A stretch of 64,000 nt of DNA from Mesorhizobium sp. B2-4-3 (GTDB lineage Bacteria > Pseudomonadota > Alphaproteobacteria > Rhizobiales > Rhizobiaceae), in the NCBI RefSeq assembly GCF_006442815.1, contig NZ_VFVL01000017.1, forward strand, positions 58,755 through 122,754, written 5' to 3'. Below the pieces are notes generated by a model, which was not told where the DNA came from, did no database searches, and worked only from the letters and a program-made list of their open reading frames with translations. Position numbers and translations under genes: made by a program. Shown piece by piece: positions 25,923 to 36,183 of this stretch (positions within the stretch are counted from its first letter, which is position 1; every line of letters starts with the position of its first letter).

Positions 25923-26351
25923 TCAGGCTGTCTGCTTCAGCGCCGCTTCCGCATCGCGCCTGATGCGCTTGACCATCGAACGCAGGCCGTTGGCGCGTTG
26001 CGGCGACAGATGCTCGTCGAGGCCGAGTTCCTTCAGGGTCGCTTCGGCGTCCGTGTTATGGATTTCGCTTGCATGCCTGCCTGAAAACAGCGCCAGCATG
26101 ATGGCGACGAGACCGCGCACGATATGGGCATCCGAATCGCCCTGGAAGCGGATCACCGGGTCGGCGCCCGCTCCCTGCTCGGTGGTCAGCCACACCTGGC
26201 TCACGCAGCCGGGCACCTTGTTCGCCGCCGTGCGCTCCTCGTCGGGGAAAGGCGGCAGGCCCTCGCCGAGCTCGATCACATAGCGATAACGGTCCTCCCA
26301 CTCGTCAAGCAGGGAAAAGTCGTCGCGGATGGTCTGGATCGAGGTGGCCAT
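25923..26351 (-). CDS. sufE: SufE-family Fe-S cluster assembly sulfur acceptor
   Basis: 142 residues. SufE takes persulfide sulfur from the desulfurase SufS and passes it to SufB during Fe-S cluster assembly. The signature block is PPFPDEERTAANKVPGCVSQ followed by VW, with the acceptor Cys at residue 49, and later DSDAHIVRGLVAIMLALFSG. ATG 26351 (MATSIQTIRDDF) is preferred over a longer frame because homology starts there. In this window it is apart from any suf operon, as is common in rhizobia. Confidence 0.93.
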   Translation of the reverse strand: MATSIQTIRDDFSLLDEWEDRYRYVIELGEGLPPFPDEERTAANKVPGCVSQVWLTTEQGAGADPVIRFQGDSDAHIVRGLVAIMLALFSGRHASEIHNTDAEATLKELGLDEHLSPQRANGLRSMVKRIRRDAEAALKQTA

Positions 26352-26438
26352 TGACCCGCATATAGTGGCCCGGCCCGGCCGCGTCACGGAAAAAGAAAGA
26401 CGCCGCGGGCGTCGAGAGGTCGGACGAGCCCGCGGCGT

Positions 26439-26510
26439 TAGAGCAATCCAAGGAAAAGCACGTAGTGGTTTTGCGTCCGGAATCGCGCCAAAACCAAAGA
26501 GCCGAGCGAA
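26439..26510 (+). repeat. Composite hairpin repeat, copy 3 (degenerate)
   Basis: Starts TAGAGCAATCC, core at 26454-26472 (AAAAGCACGTAGTGGTTTT), right arm GGAATCGC with one mismatch and a remnant of the second module (AAAGAGCCGAGCG...). It lies between sufE and the DUF5330 gene. Confidence 0.75.
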
Positions 26511-26523
26511 CGGCTGGAAGAAT

Positions 26524-26919
26524 TCAGTTCTTGGCGGTCAGCATCACCGGAATGTTGACCTTGGCGGGCAACACGATGTCCTCGGCGACGCTGCCGGTGG
26601 TCGTGACGGTACCATCCGCGACCTTCGTCTCGGGCGCGACTGCCTGCCCGGGCTGTTGCTGGTCGTCGATCATGGCCGCGGCGATCTTGGCCGTTTCCTT
26701 GGCGCGAACGGTGATGGTGTACATGGCCGATTTGCCGGTCTCGCAGACATCGGGCTTGCGCTCGCAGAGCCCCGCAATGTCGCCGACCGCCTCGCGCGCC
26801 GCAAACAGCGCTTGGATCGGTCCGACGCTCTGCTGGCCGTCCTCGCCCGGGCCGACGCCGAGCGGCAGCGCAAGCAGCACCAGCGAAAACCAGAAAGCCA
26901 TCCTGATCAGAAAGCCCAT
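26524..26919 (-). CDS. DUF5330-type small exported protein
   Basis: 131 residues with one N-terminal hydrophobic segment (IRMAFWFSLVLLALPLGVG) that is a signal anchor or signal peptide. The following GEDGQQSVGPIQALFAAREA and DIAGLCERKPDVCETGKSA, with a close Cys pair, is the rhizobial DUF5330 pattern. The C-terminal part is low complexity (PGQAVAPETKVADGTVTTTG). Function unknown; envelope location inferred. GAGG lies before the ATG. It is the last gene before a long AT-rich spacer. Confidence 0.8.
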   Translation of the reverse strand: MGFLIRMAFWFSLVLLALPLGVGPGEDGQQSVGPIQALFAAREAVGDIAGLCERKPDVCETGKSAMYTITVRAKETAKIAAAMIDDQQQPGQAVAPETKVADGTVTTTGSVAEDIVLPAKVNIPVMLTAKN

Positions 26920-27363
26920 CTTACTTGCCTCTCATCCGGGATGGATGATGCATCCATCCGTGACGGATCATGCATCCATCGGCATGACCTCTTTTATGGG
27001 CACGATAGTGGCACGGTCACGCAAAGGACGGCTTGCATCGAAGCCGCGAATTTTCCTCAAATTTTAGGCAAATTCGAAAGGAATTGGTTTTGAAACGGAC
27101 TTGTCTCGAATCTCATCGAGCACATTAACTTTACGATAACCATATATCATATTGTAATTGCACGATTTTATTCTAGCTAGAGGTTAGCCGGATCAAGTTT
27201 CGGTCCGTTTTGGCACAAGCCTCGCGGCTAACCCGCCGTTTACCATGGCACTAACTCGGCGTGCTTTGCGGGGTCGGCATCACAATATTTGTCCTGGGGC
27301 GGTCGCCGGCTTCGCCAGCCTTATCCATTCCTTAAACGCTGGATGCGAGTTTCAAGCCAATTG
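26920..27363. promoter_or_regulatory. 444-base AT-rich spacer with several short repeats
   Basis: No gene seen. At 26939-26959 there is an inverted repeat, GGATGGA and TCCATCC, and the 11-mer ATGCATCCATC occurs twice (26948-26958 and 26970-26980), 22 bases apart, i.e. about two helix turns. The middle, 27115-27185, is very AT-rich. A perfect 9-base inverted pair, GGTTAGCCG (27182-27190) and CGGCTAACC (27225-27233), flanks a 34-base loop. These are candidate binding sites for control of the divergent DUF5330 and histidine kinase genes. Confidence 0.45.
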
Positions 27364-29211
<1,848 letters not shown>

Positions 29212-29998
29212 GGTGGTCGAACCAGAGCGCGGCGTTCTTGCCGAGGGCGCCGTTGCCGTCGGTCAGTTGATCGCGAGCAATCCGGTCCTGGTCGGCGGCT
29301 CGACCGCTTTCCTGGTGACGCTGTTCTACGTCTCGGCCAACGCGCTCTGGTATCAGCCCTTTCCGCATGCCGGCGCCTTCTTCGCCACCCGGACCATCGT
29401 GAATTTCCCGCATACCGTCTCCGACGAACCGGAAACCACCATCAACATCGTGCGCCAGGCGCCGGCGCAGCCGGTGGCCAAGCCGGATCCGGTCGTCCAG
29501 CAGGTGCAGGGCATTCTGAAGGACCTCAGCTTCTACGATGGCACGGTCGATGGTCTCACCGGACCGGCCACGCGCAAGGCCATCCAGGCCTATCAGTTGA
29601 AAGTTGGGCTGCCGGGATCGGGCGACATCGACACGGCGCTGCTCGACCAGCTTGGCGCTCGCCAGACCACGGCGGCCATCCCGCACCCGGCGCCGCGCCC
29701 GGTCGACGCGGCAGCCGCGACGCCGTCGGCCAAGCCATCGGTAATTCCGGTTTCGGCCCCGGCCAGTGACCCCACATTGTCTCCCGACGCCCGCATCGTC
29801 AGGATCCAGGCCGGCCTGAAGGCTTTCGGCAATAGCGATATGCAGCTCGACGGCAAGGTCGGCGCCCGCACCAAGTCCGCGATCAAGGAATTCCAGGCCC
29901 TCTTCGGCCTTCCCGAAACCGGCGAGCCGGACGAGGCCGTCTATGTCAAGATGCGCGAGATCGGCCTGACGAACTGAGCGGCGACGTCCGATCATTTC

Positions 29999-30026
29999 GG
30001 TTCCTTCATCCTTGCTATAAGGAACC
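29999..30026 (+). promoter_or_regulatory. Hairpin between the peptidoglycan-binding gene and DUF1491 gene
   Basis: GGTTCCTT (29999-30006) and AAGGAACC (30019-30026) are perfect 8-base arms around a 12-base loop, ending 24 bases before the DUF1491 start. It could be a weak attenuator, operator or processing site. Confidence 0.35.
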
Positions 30027-30050
30027 GCGCATGCCATCCGGAACCTTGCC

Positions 30051-30398
30051 ATGCGCGTGACCACCGATCTCTGGGTCTCGGCCCTTGTGCGCCGTGTCTT
30101 CAGTGCCGGCGGCTTCGCCGCTGTCGTCAAGCGCGGCGCGACCGAGGCAGGCGCCGTCTTCGTGCTGTCGCGCGGGCGTCTGGGAGAGGTGACCTTCTAC
30201 GGGCCGGCGCCGCAGACGAGCTACGATTCGGCCAAGCCTGATGAGCGCTTCTTCGCCGTGCTCGGTACGAGCGACGATGGCTCGGCTTTCGATGCGCGGC
30301 TGGAGCGGGAGAGGAAATTCGATCCCGACATCTGGGTGGTCGAGATAGAGGGCGGGACCATTCCCGTCGAAGAGCTTCTTTCCGTGAAGGCGGATTAA
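30051..30398 (+). CDS. DUF1491 family protein
   Basis: 115 residues, cytosolic. Conserved family features are the opening MRVTTDLWVSALVRRVFS, GGFAAVVKRGATEAGAVFV, and a tail with ERKFDPDIWVVEIEG. Function unknown. In many Alphaproteobacteria this small gene follows a peptidoglycan-binding or muramidase gene, as here. It converges with the DUF2336 gene five bases away. Confidence 0.88.
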   Translation: MRVTTDLWVSALVRRVFSAGGFAAVVKRGATEAGAVFVLSRGRLGEVTFYGPAPQTSYDSAKPDERFFAVLGTSDDGSAFDARLERERKFDPDIWVVEIEGGTIPVEELLSVKAD

Positions 30399-30403
30399 CC
30401 GCG

Positions 30404-31429
30404 TCAGGACGCCTTGAGGCCGGCGCTCGCCTCGTCGCTGTTCGAGGCTTCGCGGCTCTCGATGTCCACCGCATCGGCAGCATTGCTATGGATCGCCCGC
30501 GAAAGGGTCTCGGCCTTCCAGGCGCGTACCTTGTCCAGCGCCGCCTCGCGATGCATCAGCCTGTAGCGGTCGAGGAACAGGCGGATCGCCTGCGGATGCG
30601 GGAACTCGCCGGGATAGACCGCGACCGCGATCAGGAATGCCCTGTCTTCGCTGAGGTCGAGAGCGCGCAGCGCCGCAAGCAAGGCGGCATAGCTCGACTG
30701 CCCGGTCACCGAACGGGCAGTCGCGAAGTCGATATGCAGCGCGTCGGCAAGCGCGGTCTGGAAGAAGGCCGCGTTCCCCGTCAGCGCCGTCTCGCGCAGT
30801 TTCACATAGGCCGGCTGGCCGAGGAAGGTGTTGACATCGGCGCTGTCACCGGTCGGGCGCATCATCGACCGCAGGCGGCGCCGCGCATCCTCCTCTGCAT
30901 GGCCGGGCGCGGGGCGGCCGGTATCCGCCTTGGCCACCGGCTCGGGTTTCGGCGCAAGCCTGGTGACCGTCTCGGGCGGCCGCGTCTTGACCAGCGTCGG
31001 TCTTTCCAGCGCGCGGATCAGGTCGGCGATCGTCGGGTTGAGCTCCTTGCGGCGCGCGATGGCGCGCGCGTGCGGCAGCCCGTGCCTGCCGATCAGCGCG
31101 ATGAGGTCGATGTCGCTCAGCGCGTTGGAGCGGATGAGCAGGGGGGCTGCTGTCTCGACCGGTTCTTCGGCCAGCCGCCGCACCAGCGCGGTTGGGGCAT
31201 ATTCGCATTCGGATAGGGCGGCGGCGACGTAGCGGCGCGACTCGACCGAGACCCCGTCGAACAGCGGCAGCGTCAGGTCTTCGAGTTGGGCGATCTCGCG
31301 GCGCGAAGGGCGCGTCAGCGAGCAGAAGGCCGACACGGCGGCGCGGAACAGCCTTTCGGCCTTTCCAGCTTCGGTCCGGATAGCGATTTGCCTGAAATCC
31401 GAAGATGACACGGAGGATACGCCCGACAC
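30404..31429 (-). CDS. DUF2336 domain protein
   Basis: 341 residues. The alpha-helical repeat block is typical of DUF2336: ESRRYVAAALSECEYAPTAL, RRLAEEPVETAAPLLIRSNA, and DLIALIGRHGLPHARAIARR followed by KELNPTIADLI. These HEAT-like proteins of Alphaproteobacteria are of unknown role, and some are cell-cycle linked. There is no ATG at the N terminus; GTG at 31429 is chosen because GGGAG lies eight bases upstream, while GTG 31438 would overlap that site. The C-terminal half carries a second helical region (SYAALLAALRALDLSEDRAF). Confidence 0.82.
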   Translation of the reverse strand: MSGVSSVSSSDFRQIAIRTEAGKAERLFRAAVSAFCSLTRPSRREIAQLEDLTLPLFDGVSVESRRYVAAALSECEYAPTALVRRLAEEPVETAAPLLIRSNALSDIDLIALIGRHGLPHARAIARRKELNPTIADLIRALERPTLVKTRPPETVTRLAPKPEPVAKADTGRPAPGHAEEDARRRLRSMMRPTGDSADVNTFLGQPAYVKLRETALTGNAAFFQTALADALHIDFATARSVTGQSSYAALLAALRALDLSEDRAFLIAVAVYPGEFPHPQAIRLFLDRYRLMHREAALDKVRAWKAETLSRAIHSNAADAVDIESREASNSDEASAGLKAS

Positions 31430-31599
31430 TCGACACACTCCCGAACCGCACGATCCGGCCGCGCCGGTTTCGCACCTTCAGGAAACAAACATCAAATTAG
31501 CCGCGATCCGTTAGCGCTCCGTTAACCCTCTACGCCCCTTAATCAACTTTGGAGGCGTTGCGTTGTGCTCCGGGGAAACCGAGAGGGAATGCGCGAACC

Positions 31600-31794
31600 A
31601 TGGGCATGGTCCTGTCTTTTGTGCCGCGAGCGGCACCTGTAAATCGAGCAAGTCACGACACCACGACGGCGGCGGCGGTCATCATTTTCCCCGGCGTCCG
31701 CTATGAGTTGCATCCGCAGGCTGGTGAGGCACGGCCCGGCGAGAGCGGCCCCGACAGGCCGGGCTCCCCGCCGCCTGCCAAGCCGCATCACTGA
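31600..31794 (+). CDS. Small conserved hypothetical protein (64 residues)
   Basis: Starts MGMVLSFVPRAAPVNR and contains AAAVIIFPGVRYEL, then a Pro/Gly-rich tail. The compact opening and the IIFPGVRYE block look conserved and resemble a recurring small protein of Mesorhizobium-type genomes; the tail looks disordered. GAGAGGGA lies about ten bases before the ATG. It is divergent from DUF2336 and convergent with the DUF1254 gene. No function can be proposed. Confidence 0.6.
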   Translation: MGMVLSFVPRAAPVNRASHDTTTAAAVIIFPGVRYELHPQAGEARPGESGPDRPGSPPPAKPHH

Positions 31795-31806
31795 TCGGCG
31801 CCTTTC

Positions 31807-32355
31807 TCAGTAATCCTGCAATTCGCAGGCGCTCTGCTCGAGGAAGCGCGACACGATCGGCTTCCAGCTATCGTCCGGCACGAAGGCGCGGACGACGAAG
31901 ATGCCTTCATCGATCGGCGCCTCGACGAAGATCGCGCCCTGCAGATCCTCCGGAAGGTCGCGCCGCACGTCGATCATCTGCGCCGGCGTCAGCACGATGG
32001 CATCGAGTTTTTCGCCATTGGCGTTGTGGTCGTTGAAGGAATAGATGTTGTGGCCGCTGCGGTCATAGACCGAGGCCGACCAGAACGGCACGTCGCCGGG
32101 CGCCTTGATCCTGACCAGTCCGTCCGTGAGATCGAATCGGCAGGCGGCGGCGTAAAACAGCGGATCGACCGATTTCACCACCGGCGCGCCGCCGGCCTCG
32201 GCATCGAGCCGCGTCATCTTGTAGAGGTCCGAAGCCATCGCCAGCCGCGACCAGGCATCGCGTTCGGAAAATTCCGGCACCAGGAACAGCACCGCGATGT
32301 GCACGATGCCGGCGCCGAGCAGGCCGAGTATGAGGGCGTGCAGCAGGCTACGCAT
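31807..32355 (-). CDS. DUF1254 domain membrane protein
   Basis: 182 residues with an N-terminal hydrophobic helix (LLHALILGLLGAGIVHIAVL). The rest matches the short DUF1254 form: PVVKSVDPLFYAAACRFDLT, VPFWSASVYDRSGHNIYSFN and EAPIDEGIFVVRAFVPDD. Its first eight bases overlap the end of the preceding DUF1214 gene, so the two are made together. In other bacteria the two domains occur fused in one secreted protein; here they are separate envelope proteins. Role unknown. Confidence 0.87.
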   Translation of the reverse strand: MRSLLHALILGLLGAGIVHIAVLFLVPEFSERDAWSRLAMASDLYKMTRLDAEAGGAPVVKSVDPLFYAAACRFDLTDGLVRIKAPGDVPFWSASVYDRSGHNIYSFNDHNANGEKLDAIVLTPAQMIDVRRDLPEDLQGAIFVEAPIDEGIFVVRAFVPDDSWKPIVSRFLEQSACELQDY

Positions 32356-32932
32356 TGCAGCCCGCCTTCAGGATGCGCGGCAGCGTGACGTCCGACAGGC
32401 CGGTGCTCGAGGCGATCGGCGTGTCGTAGAAGGTCAGCACGAAATACATCTTGCCGGAGCCGCCGGTCAGCAGCCAGTTGCCGGGAGCCGGGCGATTGCC
32501 GACGGAAATGACGACGGAATTGTCGGGCTGGCGCAGCACTTCGTAGGATTGCAGCGCCGACTGCCTCGGCTTGCCTGTGTCGATCACGCCAAGCGACTGG
32601 TCGGCGGCATAGAGCGTCCAGAAGCGGGCGGTGGGATAACCGCCTTCGATCGTGTAGGCGCATTCGCGTTTCAGCGGCTCGCCCGCGTCGTCGCGCTCAG
32701 CCACGAAGGCAAGCCCCTCGGCCTGGCCGAGCGCCAGCACACCCTCGCGTGCCACGCGCGCCTTGGAATAGGGGTCGGCAGCCAGCGTCCCGACTTCCGG
32801 GAAGGCGGTCCATTGGCCGATGCGGATCGCGCCGACGCCGTCCTGCGCGTTGAGCGCATACCAGACGCTGTAGCCGCCAAGCCCGATGGCCATGGCAAGC
32901 GAAAGCAGCGTCAGGATGGCGTTCTTGAGCAT
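32348..32932 (-). CDS. DUF1214 domain membrane protein
   Basis: 194 residues from ATG 32932 (MLKNAILTLLSLAMAIGLGG, a signal-anchor helix). The domain shows YSKARVAREGVLALGQAEGL, AYTIEGGYPTARFWTLYAAD and LLTGGSGKMYFVLTFYDTPI, typical of DUF1214. It forms a two-gene operon with the DUF1254 gene (8-base overlap). The frame continues upstream as far as a hairpin repeat but without similarity. Confidence 0.87.
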   Translation of the reverse strand: MLKNAILTLLSLAMAIGLGGYSVWYALNAQDGVGAIRIGQWTAFPEVGTLAADPYSKARVAREGVLALGQAEGLAFVAERDDAGEPLKRECAYTIEGGYPTARFWTLYAADQSLGVIDTGKPRQSALQSYEVLRQPDNSVVISVGNRPAPGNWLLTGGSGKMYFVLTFYDTPIASSTGLSDVTLPRILKAGCNA

Positions 32933-33062
32933 GAGAGCCGCAAACAGAGGAGGTTGCCCGGGATATCGCGGCGCGGGGTGCCGTGGCAAGCCGGCTTCAC
33001 GCGCGGGGGGCTGGATCAGGACGACGTTGCGCTGAAAAATCGTCTTGATCCAATTTTTGTTG

Positions 33063-33113
33063 GAGCATGATCTTATCCGAAAACCGGTTCCCACTTTTCG
33101 GGACTATGCTCTA
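33063..33113 (-). repeat. Hairpin repeat, copy 4; supplies the stop codon of the PBP gene
   Basis: On the minus strand it begins TAGAGCATAG, has the 19-nt core at 33080-33098 with CCG/CGG inner arms and ends in ATCATGCTC, pairing with GAGCAT. The first three bases are the TAG stop of the upstream penicillin-binding protein gene. Confidence 0.85.
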
Positions 33114-35267
33114 AAGCGCCGAAAGCGTCTCCGGCAGAGCGGGCGCATCGAGCACCGGCGCGGCCTGGAACACCTTGGTCATGTCCCGCAGCGTCTGGCT
33201 GGTGCGGCTGGAAAGCACCGGCGGGCGTTCGGCCTCCGCCTGCGCCGCCGCCGCGTCGGCTTCCTTCTTGGCCGCTTCCTCGGCCTTGGCCGCGACCTCC
33301 GGATCGACCCATGGATGATCGATACCGGGGATCGGCTTCAGATCGATGTTCTGGTGCGCGTAGACCATCAGCCGCTGCCAGACCATCGCCGGCAGCGAGC
33401 CGCCTGTCATCTTGTTGGTCGCCGTGAAGTCGTCATTGCCGAGCCAGACGGCGGCCGTGTAATTGCCGGTGAAGCCGACGAACCAGGCGTCGCGGTAGGA
33501 TTGCGTCGTCCCGGTCTTGCCGGCAACGACGATGTTCGGAAGCTGGGCGCGTCTCGCGGTGCCGATAACCGGCACCGCCGCCAGCATGGTGTTCATGTAT
33601 TTCAGCGCCTTTTCCGACAGCACGCGATGCGGTGGCGGCGCGTCCTTGGCCCAGTCATAGACCACGTCGCCGGTGCGGGTGACGAGCTGGGTGATGCCGT
33701 GGCGCGAGCCGACGAAACCGTTCTGCGCAAAGACGCTGTAGCCCGTCGCCTGGTCCATCACCGTCATGCCGGATGTGCCGAGCACCATGGTCTTGTGCGC
33801 TTCCAGCGGCGATTCCACGCCCATCGATTCGGCCATCGCCTTGATCGGACCGATGCCGAGGTAATCCTTGGCGAGCCGCACCGGCACCGTGTTGATCGAC
33901 TTGGCGATCGCCGTGAGCAGCGTCACGTTGCCCGCCGATCCGCCGCTGTAATTGTGCGGCGACCAGTTGCCCCAGCTGATCGCGCCGCCGGAAACCACCG
34001 AGTCCGGCGTGAAACCGTGCTCCATCGCCGTGGCATAGACATATGGTTTGAAGGACGAACCGGTCTGGCGCAGAGCCTTGGTGGCGCGGTTGAATTGGCT
34101 GGTGCCGTAATCCCGGCCGCCGACGATGGCGCGCACCGCGCCGTTTGTCTCGATCACCACCACCGCGCCTTCGGTGACGTTGTATTCCTTGCCGAACTGG
34201 CGAAGATGGAACTCGACGGATTCCTCGGCCGCCTTCTGGATGTTGGCGTCGAAAGTCGTGTGGGCGACCAGCGAGTGCTGGCCGGGCTTGGCGATCTTCT
34301 TGACCTCGTCGAAGGCCCAGTCGAGGAAATAGTCCGGGCTCTTCTGCTCGCCGCGGTCGACGACGTCGGCCGGATGGAGCCGCGCCTGCAGCACCTGGCC
34401 TTCGGTCATGAAACCGGCATCGACCAGGTTTGACAGCACGACATTGGCGCGGGCGCGGGCCGCCGGCAGGTTGATGTGCGGGGCGTATTTGGTCGGCGCC
34501 TTGAACAGCCCGGCCAGCATCGCCGCCTCGGCAAGGCTCAGGTCCTTGACGCTCTTGCCGAAATAGAAATCCGCCGCCGCCTCGATGCCGAACGTGCCGC
34601 CGCCCATATAGGCGCGGTCGAGATAGAGTTGCAGGATCTCTTTCTTGGACAGGTTCGCTTCCAGCCATAGCGACAGGAAAGCTTCCTTGATCTTGCGCTC
34701 GAAGGTGCGCTCGTTGGACAGGAACAGGTTCTTGGCGAGCTGCTGCGTGATGCTGGAGCCGCCCTGGACCACGGAGTTGGCGCGCACATTCTCGAAGACC
34801 GCGCGCGACAGGCCCAGCACATCGATGCCGTAATGGTCGAAGAAGCGCCGGTCCTCGGTCGCCAGCACCGCCTTGATGACGATGTCCGGCATCTCGTCGA
34901 CCGGCACGGAATCGCGCTGGATGATGCCACGCTGGCCGATCTCGTTGCCGTAGCGGTCCAGGAAGGTGACGGCGAAGTCACCCTGGCTGCGCCAGTCGCC
35001 GGTGGTGATGTCGAAGGCGGGCATGGCGAGCGCGAGCAGCACCACGAAGCCGCCGGCGCCCATGGTGAAACCTTCGCTCAGCAACTCGATGATGGCGCGG
35101 CGCCAGCCATGCACCCGGAAACGGCGGGAAAAGATGGTCGCCGCTTCCCAGAATTCGCGGGCCTTGAAGCTGATCTCATAGAGCGAGGAATCGAGCCATG
35201 CGTCGACGCCGAGCAGCGCCGAAGCGACCCGGCCTCTTCTCTTGCTTGGTTTCGAAGGACTTGCCAT
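33111..35267 (-). CDS. Class A penicillin-binding protein (PBP1A-type glycosyltransferase/transpeptidase)
   Basis: 718-residue bifunctional peptidoglycan synthase. A cytoplasmic basic N terminus and membrane helix (GAGGFVVLLALAMPAFDI) precede the GT51 glycosyltransferase with the catalytic Glu in VLATEDRRFFDHYGIDVLG near residue 135, plus GGSSITQQLAKNL and RKIKEAFLSLWLE. The transpeptidase has SxxK in RQTGSSFKPYVYA near 402, SxN in AKSINTVPVRL and KTGTT in VAGKTGTTQSYRDAWF near 580. An Ala/Glu-rich tail (residues about 665-690) follows. ATG 35267 is chosen over a longer frame. It is transcribed alone; its stop lies in a repeat. Confidence 0.94.
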   Translation of the reverse strand: MASPSKPSKRRGRVASALLGVDAWLDSSLYEISFKAREFWEAATIFSRRFRVHGWRRAIIELLSEGFTMGAGGFVVLLALAMPAFDITTGDWRSQGDFAVTFLDRYGNEIGQRGIIQRDSVPVDEMPDIVIKAVLATEDRRFFDHYGIDVLGLSRAVFENVRANSVVQGGSSITQQLAKNLFLSNERTFERKIKEAFLSLWLEANLSKKEILQLYLDRAYMGGGTFGIEAAADFYFGKSVKDLSLAEAAMLAGLFKAPTKYAPHINLPAARARANVVLSNLVDAGFMTEGQVLQARLHPADVVDRGEQKSPDYFLDWAFDEVKKIAKPGQHSLVAHTTFDANIQKAAEESVEFHLRQFGKEYNVTEGAVVVIETNGAVRAIVGGRDYGTSQFNRATKALRQTGSSFKPYVYATAMEHGFTPDSVVSGGAISWGNWSPHNYSGGSAGNVTLLTAIAKSINTVPVRLAKDYLGIGPIKAMAESMGVESPLEAHKTMVLGTSGMTVMDQATGYSVFAQNGFVGSRHGITQLVTRTGDVVYDWAKDAPPPHRVLSEKALKYMNTMLAAVPVIGTARRAQLPNIVVAGKTGTTQSYRDAWFVGFTGNYTAAVWLGNDDFTATNKMTGGSLPAMVWQRLMVYAHQNIDLKPIPGIDHPWVDPEVAAKAEEAAKKEADAAAAQAEAERPPVLSSRTSQTLRDMTKVFQAAPVLDAPALPETLSAL

Positions 35268-35433
35268 TCCAGACTTCCGCCCCAACGCACTTTCGCCCGG
35301 AAACTGCAAGGCAGTTCCGAGCGCCTCCCCCTGCAAGACTAATCGACCATTTTAGCACCGCTCACAAGGGCAGCGAAGCAACAGCTCAAGCTTTGTCGAT
35401 TGGTGGCGCCTTGGCCGTGGACGGCCGACTATA

Positions 35434-36066
35434 TCACCGCGCCGCGATGAAGCGCATGAAATGCGCCACATCCGCCTCGGTCGGCTCCTGGCCGGTGAAG
35501 GAACGCAGATAGGCGGCGAGATGGCTGACGCGCGCCTCCACCGGTTCCTTGAGGTCGAGCACGTAATAGCCGATCTGCATGTAATAGAGGACGCGGGCGC
35601 GGATGAAGGCGTCCTCGCCGTCATAGCCGTGCCGGCGGTACATGTCGCGGATGGCGCTGAGGCGCTCGTCGTCGGCCCTGTCGATCATGCGCCGCACGTC
35701 GTCCGAGCGCCTTGCCCATTCGCGGACGGCGAAATCGAGCCGCGGGTCGAACAGGCGCTCGTCGGCCCAGCATTCGAAGACGTTCATCACGCCCATGATG
35801 ATGGTGTCGGCGGGCCGGCGGGCACGCTCGACGATCGCCGTGGTGTTGGTGTCGTGCCAATGCGCAAGCAACTGGTCGAGCAGGTCCTGCCGGCTTTCGA
35901 AATACCAGTAGAAGCTCGAGCGCGAGACGCCGAGCTTCTGTCCCAGCGTCAGCACGCGCACGCTTTCGATACCGTCGGAAATCAGCGTCCGCAGCGCGAG
36001 ATTGATCCAGTCGGCGCGCGTCACCTTGATATTGCCGGGCGCCGGCTCGTCCTGGGGAGCGGTCAT
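35434..36066 (-). CDS. TetR-family repressor, divergent from the GcvT/MttB unit
   Basis: 210 residues. The N-terminal HTH is DWINLALRTLISDGIESVRV then LTLGQKLGVSRSSFYWYFES, followed by RQDLLDQLLAHWHD; the C-terminal helical part is a ligand-binding domain without an obvious relative. Start ATG is 36066, with an ATG at 36072 also possible. The gene lies head-to-head with the FAD/GcvT gene, and a palindrome at 36122-36139 sits in the 117-base spacer, so it probably represses that operon and itself, with a methylated amine or a product as a likely inducer (inference). Confidence 0.88.
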   Translation of the reverse strand: MTAPQDEPAPGNIKVTRADWINLALRTLISDGIESVRVLTLGQKLGVSRSSFYWYFESRQDLLDQLLAHWHDTNTTAIVERARRPADTIIMGVMNVFECWADERLFDPRLDFAVREWARRSDDVRRMIDRADDERLSAIRDMYRRHGYDGEDAFIRARVLYYMQIGYYVLDLKEPVEARVSHLAAYLRSFTGQEPTEADVAHFMRFIAAR

Positions 36067-36121
36067 GATCATGACCGAACAAGTGGCACGGCGCGGAGCG
36101 GCGCGCAAGTTCTGGACAGAA

Positions 36122-36139
36122 GTGTCTAGACACATGTGT
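36122..36139. promoter_or_regulatory. Candidate TetR operator
   Basis: GTGTCTAGACAC (36122-36133) is a perfect 12-base palindrome overlapping a second one, ACACATGTGT (36130-36139). It lies between the divergent TetR and FAD/GcvT starts, 45 bases before the latter. Confidence 0.6.
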
Positions 36140-36183
36140 ACAGGATATGTATCTTGAGAGCCTCCAACGAGAGGGAGAGGCTC

